From Ascaris suum (taxonomy: Eukaryota > Nematoda > Chromadorea > Rhabditida > Ascarididae): a stretch of 64,000 bases of DNA. Of this stretch, positions 38,871-57,033 are shown piece by piece. Where the stretch lies: assembly GCA_013433145.1 (NCBI GenBank), contig CM024172.1, forward strand, positions 2,354,501 through 2,418,500, given 5' to 3'. Positions within the stretch are counted from its first letter, which is position 1, and every line of letters begins with the position of its first letter. The notes beneath the pieces are model-generated. The model saw only the letters and a program-made list of their open reading frames with translations. It had not been told where the DNA came from and made no database searches. The position numbers and the translations under genes are program-made.

Positions 38871-39433
38871 GGGGGGGGGTAGGGAAGGGGTTCCAACTAT
38901 TTTATTCGGAAGTAGAGGAAGTAATCCTGTTTTATATTCAAGATGGATTAAGTTGTATTATTAATGCCTCCATAAATTCTTTTTCCATGTTTTCATCGGC
39001 GTACGTGTTTGATAGCGTCTAAATGAGCATATTTTTGAAAGTTTTTTATTGCATGTTTAGCTCATAGAAACTTGTTGATAAAATAAAGCAATTTGAATCA
39101 ACGAAGTACTATTGAGAAACAACAATAAAAACGACGTTTATAACATGTATCTAGAGTATGCAAGATCAGCGTTTAGAGACATACGCGTTATACGAGATAG
39201 AGAGGGAGTGGAAAAGAAAGAAAGCTATGTGGAGAGGGAGAGAGGTAGAGAGGTGTGCTACAAGGGAGCACTTAGCTTGAATGGCGTTGTCTGTGGGGTG
39301 CTATTGAGCCGAAACGTGTATTTGTTGTTGATTTGGCATACGATTGTGCCAACCGGTTGCATTGTTACAGTCGCTGATTCTTTCGCATTTCAGGTGTTAG
39401 GTTTTTGGAAGGTTAACACCAGTTTACGTTCGA

Positions 39434-44526
<5,093 letters not shown>

Positions 44527-44682
44527 TGTCAGTGCAGAAAGGACATTCCATAAAATGCGAAATGATCCTTATCATATATTCTTAACGAATTATTCCTTTG
44601 GATGCACTTCTGACTAAAGATATGTGGTGCATAAATCGTAGTGTAAACATTCAGTAATAAGATTTCGTCAACAACGTCTTGC

Positions 44683-44688
44683 TTTATT
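44683..44688 (-). terminator. Polyadenylation signal AATAAA for the 44810-45332 gene
   Basis: TTTATT on the plus strand reads AATAAA on the minus strand, about 120 bases past that gene's stop codon. Confidence 0.5.
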
Positions 44689-44779
44689 ACGGCATTTTGC
44701 ATGAAACTTGATTATTTAGGGGAATATTTTTGCTAATTTTCAAAAAATTATCCCCATAAATTAGCCTTAGGAGACTTCC

Positions 44780-44785
44780 AATAAA
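44780..44785 (+). terminator. Polyadenylation signal AATAAA for the methyltransferase gene
   Basis: First AATAAA after the stop at 44526 (254 bases). It lies beyond the opposing gene's own signal, so the two 3' UTRs would overlap. Confidence 0.5.
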
Positions 44786-44809
44786 ACTTTCACTCGGTTC
44801 GTCAATTCT

Positions 44810-45332
44810 TTAAATGGAATTTGTGAAGCTCCGAGTTAAGAGACTGTGGGAACTCAACTGGAGTTGCATAATTAGGAAAGAAAATTATCTTCGTCTTTAT
44901 TCTCACCTGGGTCGACAAAACTGATCGATGAATAACAAAACTACGTCTAATGAAACGTTCTATCCTATCTATCACTTCGCAAAGAGACTGTGTCTGCGTA
45001 TATGCGTCTATCTTGCATGAGCATCCACTATCTGGCTTCAACTCAAACAAGTAAAGCTGTATCAATGGAATTTGGTGGTTGCTACTCTATCATAATATAT
45101 CCGATATTAACTTTCACGTGACCCGTCGGTTTTCGAAGCAAAATCTGGAATACGATTCTTCTGGAGGAAGTTGGTGCGCGATCTGTGGATCCAATTGCAT
45201 TTTCCGACAATTCACATTGCCACTTGACTTAATTAGAGGGGTTGCAAAAGCGCATATCGGCCAATTCCTCCAGTATGCGTCTTCACTTTTTAGAAGTTTA
45301 TTTGCAACTTGCAAATACGACCAGTAGATCAT
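44810..45332 (-). CDS. Compact three-exon gene, unknown function
   Basis: Exons 45332-45123 (70 codons), 45056-44907 (50 codons) and 44857-44810 (15 codons plus stop) give a 135-residue protein; all junctions are phase 0. The introns are 66 nt (GTCACG...TACAG) and 49 nt (GTGAGA...CTCCAG), short sizes typical of nematodes. The protein starts MIYWSYLQVANKLLKSEDAY and contains cysteines in NWPICAF, NVNCRK, SRFCFENRR, SGCSCKID and SLCEV; the C-terminal half is basic (RIERFIRRSFVIHRS). No signal peptide is visible, so an upstream first exon may be missing. The family is not recognised. It is convergent with the methyltransferase gene, 283 bases between stop codons. Confidence 0.5.
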
Positions 45333-48018
45333 CAGATGATTGATTGATTAGAGATGCACTTTATAGCCTGATGTTGTTTTTCTTTCATCCGGGAATGCAA
45401 AATTACTGCGATGGAACATATTGTTCTCTTTGAAATGAGTATTTTCTTAGGCTGAAATAGAACTCGAAAGACTTGTTTTATAGCAGCTTGCTGAAGAATT
45501 CGGCGAAGAGTTGCCGGTTCGAGCTCACAGTAATGGCAGAAGTTTGTTAGGGTAATTTCAGCAACGCTTAATTGTATAGGTTACAAATTGTTTTGGAATA
45601 TAGGGTTTTGCTCAGGTTTATTTTATGGCTTGGCGTAATGTGGCGACTTTCATAATTCGAGCGATTTATTTACTAATTGCAATACGTTGCCCATTCTATT
45701 TGCATTGAAATGTTTATTTCAATTTTTATAGGCAATCATTGAGTGAAATATACAAAGTGATATACAATCATCTAGGCGTAAAGTTATTCGAGTATAATTT
45801 TAAGCAGTTTTTTATGCATAATTTTTACTCAGAATATTTTGCTCATAGAATATTTCGAGCAAAATCTTTTATACGTTGTCTATGATATATAGCGTTCAAT
45901 ACATATACGCAAACATTTCAGTGTAATGTAAGCGATTACCGATTTTTTCTCTTATTATAAGTTTGGAATTATTTAGCGTAGTTGAAAATATAATTAGTGC
46001 AGTTGCTCATTGGCTAATAAGCATAATGAATCAAGCATTTATCATTTCATCGATAATGATGGTAAATACAGCGATTGCTTTCACATCTAATTTGTTTACA
46101 ACGCGAACATAAATAACACATTTCCAGTTATCTATCTCTGAATTTCATTCAATTCGGCTATTCATTTTTTGTATTTTTCAATGATTGTGGCGTATTTCCT
46201 TTGCAATAACATATGATGATGGCGTCATTTCATTATATTTGTATCAGTTCGTCGGTTCCTCTTTTTATTCAGTACCTTTAAAAATGATTAAAATTGGCGA
46301 TTACGAGATTTTCCATGAAGAATTTACGCCATTAATAAAACTTTATATAGCATACTTCAAATTGGCATTTGAAATTTTGAGAGAAATTGTAGATATTTAA
46401 ATCCAAAAAAAAAATTCCACGTATTTTTTGATGTTTATTTCACATCGCCTCACCTAATAGAAAAATGATGAAAGATTTGTTCAGACAATCGGATTACTTT
46501 AAACACTGAAGCACTATTTTGTATAGGACAAAGCGATAACAAATGGCCAAAAAAGACGGAAAATAGAATTATTACATTTGTGTTTTTTATTATTTAGCAG
46601 GAATGTTCAATAAGGTATTGCATTACTGCATCAAAACGTACGACAACGTTTCGAAACAACGAAAATGCTGTTGTTGAGTTGAGGTAGTTATTAATTCACA
46701 CTGTCAACGGTCCGTTTGTCGCATCTAACAACGGGGTGGCAAATAAATGGGTATTAAAACTGATAGATAACGATTGACTCTAATGGACATACACCTCCAT
46801 ACCTCTAATCAGCACCGGAAGCATTGTTGAGTGGTGAATACGTAAACCAAAAACAGTGATAGTGTCATAACGTTAACATGACACATAGTGATTATTTTAC
46901 TTACGGCAATTAACTCTGAATTGAATGAAAACGAGCTCACCGAATCATAGCAAAAGAATGTGGAACACAGCATGTTGCATAGCAGCTACCATTAGGCGAA
47001 AAAAAGGAAAGTGCATCAGCAGTTACCAATGGAAATTGATCTAAAGGGGTCTAATCCAAATAACGTAACAAACGACAATAACAGATTTTAACCTACCATA
47101 AAAATACTAAATGAAATGGCAAATTTCCGGTGAGGTTATGCCTCAAGAACCGATGATAATGTCTCATCTCACCCTTCCATTTGGCCTTGCTAAATGTATC
47201 GGGAAAAAAGGTGGACGGTTATAAATTAAGCAGTGAAAACGATTCCGAACAAGCCGCATCTATCAAAACGGATATGCGGCTATATTTAAACTATACTCGC
47301 ATTGGTTTTTTTAACAGCTGTGTAGGTATAATAGCGTACCAATTTTTGCAAAAAAAGTATAAGCACATCTTCGCATTTTCTAGTTGCACTTGTACCTAAA
47401 ATCTACCTCAATTTTTTGAACTTCGAATCACTGGCGTTACTGAGCAACACCAACATTCAATGAGCTTTGAGTCCGATTCATCAGCATCTATTGACATGCG
47501 AATCTTATGTTCTTTAAATCTTCTATAGCATCCATCAATAGAGTTACCACATTATTTTACGTTCATTACTTTCTTTTCGTGATTTCTCTACTTTGAATAC
47601 CTTTTCTCTTTTTCTCTCTTTAACTTTTATTTCGCTTTTTCTTATGCGGATCAATTTATTGGGAAGACTCAAATATGTAAGGTTCATGGAAATTTTTGAA
47701 GTACTAATAGATTTTGCTGTACAAGTTGCTATGCGTTATGTAACGATATTTTCATAAAATTAGATGTATTTCTTATTAATGGGCAGCTCTAAGTGAAAAG
47801 ATATATTTTTACATTACGGTTCCATTTTATGACTCAAACAAATTCGGCTCTAAATAATGGATTTTTAATCAGAAGCTTCTAGAAAATCAGATCTTTTAAT
47901 GATGCAGACGTATGGAAGACGAACACATGTGCGCGCATTTGATGAAATGCGGCTAATGGTATTTATGTCTAGATTTTGTTTCTTGAGTATACTTTTCTAT
48001 TTTCATCGTTATAGGGTG

Positions 48019-48610
48019 GTTTTCGTCAGGTGTCTTCAAAAGGAGTGAACCTCAGGCTGAGCAGCAATAGAGTAGAAGTCGGAAACTACTGCAGCCGCTG
48101 CGACAGTTCTACGAGATGATTCAGAGAGACTGCAAATATTTATGATGTGACCAGCGTGAACCTGTGGGTCTGCACAAGACAAATGCTATCAACTTTTTGC
48201 AAGCGCTACATAAAGCTGCCTATGCAGAGCTGGTGAAAGCACTCGGTTGTCGGAAACGCCCGATAAAACGATCTACATAACTAACAACGTTTGAAAATGA
48301 GGAGGAAAGTCGGGTAAGGGATGTCAGAATTGCAAAGAAAAGAAGGATTGCTCAAATGCTGCCAGATGCTGCGTGTTCTCTAAGCCGCTTTGCCGGCTGT
48401 GAGTTTGCGAATATTCACCTGCGCTGAACTCGCGATTTATTCTCCTATTTCTGGCAAGGTGAAAAGTTCAAGGACAAACGTGAAAGCGGTTCTGTTGCAC
48501 TGCTGCCTTGTGGTCTTAAATAGGCGAGGCGATGGAAGCGAAGCTTATTGAACCAACCCAACTGGGTAACCGAATATATGACGACGGCTAAAAATCACCA
48601 ATATCACTGA
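48019..48610 (+). pseudogene. Decayed coding-like block, possible retroelement relic
   Basis: Composition is near-balanced. One plus frame reads protein-like sequence with several internal stops (for example NAINFLQALHKAAYAELVKA and RIAKKRRIAQMLPDAACS). Another frame contains KVKSSRTNVKAVLLHCC, which resembles the NVKxVLLYGCETW segment downstream of reverse-transcriptase domains in non-LTR elements. Stop density is not far below chance, so the call is tentative. Confidence 0.25.
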
Positions 48611-50614
48611 GTATACACGCACCATGGCTGACGGGTTTGAAATACGCAGCTACGGAAATAGAGAAACAGCGAAATGTGATTGGACAGAGAAGAATAGATA
48701 TCACCGAGGTCGATCTATGCAAAATTGAGTTGCAGCACGGTCGTTCACCACAACAAATTGCTCAAGAAATACATTCCTCAGCTTAAAGAAATCACTTGGA
48801 CATCGCCGTCAAACTCAGATTCTCTCTTGCGCCTTCCTGTAGCACGCATCTTGTTAGCTGATGATTTTAAAAGATCAGTCGAAAATATGGTGTGGTACAA
48901 ACACTCTAAGCATTCCTTCATCAGTATGTGGGTAGGAGCGGGCTGGGTTGTTTAAAAAATCTGTAAAAACAGCAAAAACCTGAATTTTGAGGCTGTGCTT
49001 AATTTGCATTCCATGTCAGTAACTTCGAATCCACAATAGTTTCCATCGATCAAGTTGCTTTTGCATCGTTTTCGTAGATTTCTTTGCGTTCTTGAAAACC
49101 TAAGGTGAGTATATAAATACTGTGATGCTCTAACTCCCAGAAATTGAAGGTTTAGCAGATTTCTAAGTAATTTGAAGTTAATGACGTGATTGAAATTGGA
49201 TCTAAAGTCTATAACATGCTCCATCATGTCCACGTCATCCCTCCCCCATCTATAAGAAATACCATAGAATCGCACATTTGAGTCTATACAAAATTCTTGC
49301 CGTCCCTTTTATCATGTTTCCCTAGTTTTTATAAATTCTCTTATTTGTCAATAAACCCACTAGAATTGGCTGCCGATATCGACATGTATTTATTTCAAAG
49401 AGTGAAAGAGCGAGAGCGCACATTGATCAGAGAGCGATGATAGGAAACCATTTTCGTATGTTTTCATTTCGGAACCACATCGAAGGTCAACCAAAACATA
49501 CCGCTGAATGGGAAGTTTTTTTTTTGTTTTCGAAACTCGTTGCATTTCTCTCATCGTCTAAATACCGTCAATAAACTATGCATATTTCTGTGATGAAATT
49601 TACCATTAGAGTTTTTCAACGAGATGAAAATTTTCGCATTAATTTATGCATCATTTCTCGATGTATTTTCGCGACTTATTCAATTAATATTATCACAACA
49701 ACGAAGAATTTCAAACTTCACAACAATTTAAAGAGATGTAGAGAATGTTCATCATAGATATAGCAGATTTTAACGATATGACGATGTTCATAATACATAC
49801 AAAGCGATTGATTATCGCTCGTATACCACCAAAAAAAAAGGAACATTTAAAAAAAGCGATTGAAGTGAATGAAACAGATCCTTAAAGAATTTCATTTCCC
49901 TTTTATTCGCATACCGCTAAAAACTATTTGTCTTAAAAAATTAATTTCAAGGTACACGTTTATTGTCGGAACATTTTTGCTTAACTATTTTAGAACTTTT
50001 AGAGAAGCTCTGGAACAACAATGGATGACGCAGAAGCATGGATGGATGCCGATCGTATAAAGAAATGAAAAGCATAGCTGACGTTTTGGTGGATACGCAA
50101 ATTGCAATTTCTTGTTTTTTTTTTTTTCGCTAACAACAATTATCGTTTTTAGCATGAAGACATTTTTGTTTGCGTATTCGCGTCAAACTGGCTTATAACT
50201 AACGTTCATAAGGGAATGCTCTAGTTGCATTCTCGAAATAATGTTGGAATTTATGAAGTGAACAACGATTAGAAATGTTGTTTTATTTAATCTAATGAAA
50301 AAGGTAATCCCTATTTCTTCGCTTAGATAACTTCTTCTATAAATGAGAGACAATCATTTGTTTCAACATCGAATGTATGCATTCTTATATTCACTATAAT
50401 ATCAAATAATAAAATAAATTTATAATTTTTTTATTGTTGTAAATAATATTCGAACATGTTTTAAGTGACAATAAACTCGTTCATTTTGCAATTCTTCTTT
50501 TTGACGACAGAAAAAAAAAGAAGAAGGAAAAACTCCACATTGATTCTTAAGAGCCGAATCAGAAAACAACATTCATTTTCTCGACCGTAGGAACTCGTTT
50601 GATGCTTATCTTTG

Positions 50615-50731
<117 letters not shown>

Positions 50732-51281
50732 TCTTTTACTAAAAAAGAAAACGTCCTCACCAAGTAGCTAAGTATAAAAACAATTGCAGATCTAAAATGT
50801 CCACATGATAGAGTAGCCAAAAATCGAATGAGTAAAAAAATCTGCCAAAGTAAATGATCATTACTCAATCGTTCTTCCTTCTTTTCACGTCTTCGTTAAA
50901 AAGCATAGGAGAAACGTACACAGAACTTTAAGAACCATTGCTGTCGCTTTGCCTTGTATGCTGTGAAATGCACAAAACACCAAAACTTCGCTGTTCTGTT
51001 CTTTCAAGTGATGAGTTCCTTTCACTCGTGAAGTGCACTCCGATTGGTTGTGTTAGCAACATCCTGTCATGTTCACAGTCGTGAAGACTTACTTCATTCA
51101 CCTCTATTTTCCTTTAGTTTGGAGCTATATTCATCTCATTCGTTTTGTTCCCATAAGTTTCATCGGGACAGCTCATGATCGTCTAGAGGGAGAGAGAGAG
51201 CAATCGACTACCTGATATCACTCAAGTGGATATGGCAACGCTATGGTCAGCGCTAGTCATCAAGTGGACCTTTTGCGGTTG

Positions 51282-52829
<1,548 letters not shown>

Positions 52830-53129
52830 CTTCAACTTATATGAATCTATTTGGACAAATATTCCCCTCCCCACTTTCTTCACCTCCACCACCCTTTCCC
52901 TAATCTTTCTTTTACCGTAAAACCTTATTTAAAATATTCATATCAATAATGCCTCAAATACGAACACTTCACACAATTAAAAATGCATAATGCATTGATA
53001 TATTATCACATTGCATTGCACAACAGCAGAGACATTTTTGATATTGTATGATATTGTCTCGTCGTTTGCGTATCGTTTTGATTGAGGATTTCAAAATAAA
53101 AAAATTTTTTTAATTAAAAGAAGATTCCG

Positions 53130-54016
53130 ATGAGAATTGCGATTTTAGAGCCGTTCGCGACATATGTGACGTTTGCTGTATACGGTGTTGTTAGGGCATT
53201 CCAATCTGGAATGGTGGAGCCTGCGGGAGTTGTTGTGACGCAAAGGGCGGCGGGATTATGGTTGAGACCGTCGAGGTTGTGATGATGGAGGTGGTTATTT
53301 TGATGTTGATGGCGTTGTTTGTTGCTGTTAACCAAGAGGTTTTGAATAAAATAATAAATGAGGATTTTTTTTTGACGACACTCAAGGATTTTTTTTTGCA
53401 TAGCATATAACTATGCTCTATACCACACAGCTTCACTAAGGAGATTATTTAAATTTTGACCGATAAAAGAGTTACGTTGTTACTCATTGTCTAAGTGCTA
53501 AAATTAGTATAAAAAAGACAATGTCAATAGGTTTGACGAGATGAAATTCTCTAGATTCAACAACAATAGGCTTCACATGAAATCCTCACTTTAGGACTCT
53601 CTAATAGCAGTCAGAGTGAAATAAGGTAGTAGTCTAGTGCCCCTGAACATCTCATTTTGCTTCTTTCCGCCCTACCAACGAGATCTCTGATGTTAGCTTG
53701 GCATACTTTCGACATTTTGATAGTTCATCTAGGCGGTCAAAGCTAATTGTCGTCATGAATTTCTTCTTCGTTTTATTTACTGCAATTCATAGGATATCAC
53801 AGTATTGGCTCCTCAAACACTCATCAGAATTTGATAACAATACAGCTAGATTCACTCTGTTCAGTTACATTCCTGCATATATTAGAAGAACTGAACTTGC
53901 TTCCACTGGAAACGGTAGCTGTTGTTCCATCTAGAGATATGCAGCTGCTAGGGGAAAAAGTTCATCCTTTAGCAGCTGCATATATCTGTGCTTTTATGGA
54001 TTCCTATTCAAAATGA
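53130..54016 (+). CDS. Small three-exon gene, unknown function
   Basis: The terminal exon 53793-54016 is the firmest part. It has acceptor GCAATTCATAG, then 73 codons including HILEELNLLPLETVAVVPSR and HPLAAAYICAFMDSYSK, then TGA. Upstream, 53130-53275 (MRIAILEPFATYVTFAVYGV start, ending in phase 2 at TCGAG|GTTGTG) and 53697-53722 (LAYFRHFD, entered at GATGTTAG, left at a weak GTTCAT donor) connect it in consistent phase into 131 residues. The first exon lies in a G+C-rich island with an opposing His/Asn-rich open frame; the plus strand is preferred because it links to the terminal exon. The family is not recognised. The start is 301 bases from the divergent start at 52829. Confidence 0.42.
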
Positions 54017-57000
54017 GCCAGATATTTAAATATGGTCAGAAAAAGACTAAGTTAGCAGCAAATAAACAAATCACTTGTAAACTGCTTCTTTTCTTTTTTG
54101 ATGATAAAAAGGAACGTTGCCTTAATCTGCATATGGCGTGAGAAATAATTCATTATTTTTGCACAAAAAAAAAATCGAAACTCTCTCAATCACTAAAATA
54201 TTCTATTGTTATTTCTTTTCTATTTTCATAATAGGACACAAAATTGTTAAATATTTAACTACTATTTGTTTTCTCTTTCAGCTAATTCCAATCTTAAAGC
54301 AATATGCTCAAAAAAAAAAAACGCGAAATCGCAATTACTCTCTCATAAATAACCGTTGTTATACGTTATATTTTCTGCAATTCAACGCAATTTTTTCTGC
54401 TTTAAAATTGCTACCTGCAACCTTGCAAAAAAATGTTAACCTCTCCAGTGCATCATATTGAAAGTTTTTCAGTGAGATCGCTGAATTTCGAAACAACAAT
54501 TGGTGCTCCAACGCCAATATTCATTTCAATTTTTTTCGTTTTCATTTCCTGATTCTTCTTCGCCTAAATTTAATCTCCTCCATCAATGCTGCGCGCAAGT
54601 TGTAAAATTGTTGTTTCGAAACTGTAAACTGGTCTTTAATAAATTTAAACCGCAAATGGAATTTGATATTGAAGTTTTATTCGTATTTCAAAATTATTAG
54701 TGATCCTATATAAATACGAATTTTTTTTTATTAAAAGGAGACAGCATGAAAGACGCTTAACCCTTCAACTACTGGTTACGCTCGAATATTGATCACTTCA
54801 TCTTATTCGTTTGCTTATTCCTTTGCATTATGATTTGATTTTCTGAGGTAAACTTGCGCTAATATTGAAGCTTCGTATAAGTGGCTTCAGTTTTTATCTC
54901 TCTATTCACTGGTACCATAGTAGGCAATCAGTCAGCCTACAACCGCTTGACAGAATCAGACGTTGGAGCAAATGCAGGTCTCCAGCAATAAACGCAGCCC
55001 CAGCTGACCATAACACCGCATTGTTGGTGGTTGCAACTCCAGCAGTGAATCATATATAAGAAGGTAGCGGAAGTTCTGAGAGCTAGCGTTTCTGCCTTGA
55101 AGCAGTCGAAACAACTTCTAGTAGAAAGTTTTCTTATGGGCCACATTAGGTTATATTGCTTGTGAGCCAAAAAATCTCGTTGTACAACATGAAAATCTTG
55201 CTTCAAATGTTTTATTGTTGTGTTGCATTCTGCTAATGAAAAAATATGGTTGACATATTTATAGAGCAATATTCGCTATGTTTTACAATTATAAGTGATA
55301 ACCTTGATGAGAAATCAACAGAGGATCGCTTTAATTACATTCCACTAGATTCGTTGCAGGAGTTGTATACAAAGTAATAAGAAGTAAAAAGAAATGAAGG
55401 TCATCCTTGCGAGAATGGAATATTTCGACTATAAATTGGAAGAAACTTTGAACAACTAATGTAATGATGAGAATATTAAGGTATCTCAAGACCCGAAAGT
55501 ATTACTTTGGTTGCGGTACTAACAAACGAACTTTTCAGTAGTTTGATATACATCTTTTATATCTATACCTCTAAGATTGCGAAACGATTGCAAAATTCTA
55601 AGACGAAAGTCGAAATGCATGAAAAACATTGAAGTAGTTTTGTCGTACTTAGCGCAGCATACTACTCGCATGATTAACAATACACGAAAGGAATAAGATA
55701 TCGTTTTGCGCTCTCTCATGGCTATTGAATTGTCCAAAACAATCACATACAATTGTGCTTTCTTTGTTTATGTTTATATTTGCTGATAAAATTAGATTAT
55801 ATTTTATAAATAGATGAGTAATAATGCATAGATATCATAATGGTTAAAGTTCTTGTCATAATCTTGCCATCAATTCAATGTGAGAAAGATCACATAGGGA
55901 ATTTTTGAAATTTAGGCATTTTTCGATTCGGGCAATTTCATCTTTCGATGAAATTTTGAGATACTAAGATAATTAGATTATTATTGCACGGATATGAAAG
56001 TATTAATCTACAAGCCAAGCAAAAATATTTTGAATTCTATAATAAGCGATAATGAGTTGATTATGAGCATTACTCTATGAGCCTATCCCTTGCAAGCGGC
56101 ACTTTTCTATAGAGTCGACAACGCATTGCAATTCATAAGGAATTCGTCAACATTGCAGAATACGATTTCTAACGAACTCGTCCTATTCGTTGCACAGGAT
56201 ATGGCACATCCTCCTCTAATGTGCCGCACTGTTTTTAGAGAAGGGAGGGGAAGGGAGGGGGGGCGTATATCGCTTCGCATAAATTGCTTCGAATAACAAA
56301 CAATGGACCGTGTTTTTAACGCTTGCGGCATATTCAACTGCATATAAACACGTTCATCTTTAATTATATCATTCGATGAATTTTTCATCGTGACGAAACC
56401 ATTCACCTCATTTCTTTATGCTTCTTTCCTTTTTTTTTTGCATTAGAAATGACAAATAAATGAATATTATTTTTTCTTCAATTCTGTCTTCATACAATCA
56501 ATTTTTCTTAATAACTTTTTTCCTCATATGTTTGATCAATAGTGCTGAATAGTTTCATTCTCATTTAGAGAATATTTCTTTCCGTTGTTATATTCGATTT
56601 GAAGTGTCTTAATGTTCCCTTTTTATTTGCATCGTTCATTGTCGTTATGATGAGAAGTTCGAAAACTGTAGCTAGAATATACTACATTAAATTTAGTGAT
56701 GGGCCTTCGATATCAGCAATTTTCTTGTTTAATTAAGCCTGCGAATTTTTCATGCGCTATAAATGAAACAAGCTTCATCTATATAAGCAAAACTTTTATT
56801 TCAATAAACTATCAACAGGTCATTGATAACAACATAATCAGTTTGTTTCTTTATGACATGTCGACTGAAGTTTTTGGAATGTTTATGTGTGCAGTAAATT
56901 GCAATAAGTGAAAAACATAGAAAATTCTAGAGCTGTTAAGCAATGAGAAGAATACTGCTTGAATAGGCTAATGATTTAGAGCGTGACTTTCTCATTAATC

Positions 57001-57033
57001 GCTGATTAGACTATTATTGCAGATATACGACCG
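54017..57033. other. Interval without a firm gene
   Basis: Two protein-like frames only: plus 54930-55060 (LDRIRRWSKCRSPAINAAPA, to a TAA, no upstream partner), and minus 56406-56107, a 99-codon ATG frame (MNGFVTMKNSSNDIIKDERV). Neither has splice or family support. The rest is AT-rich. Confidence 0.4.
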
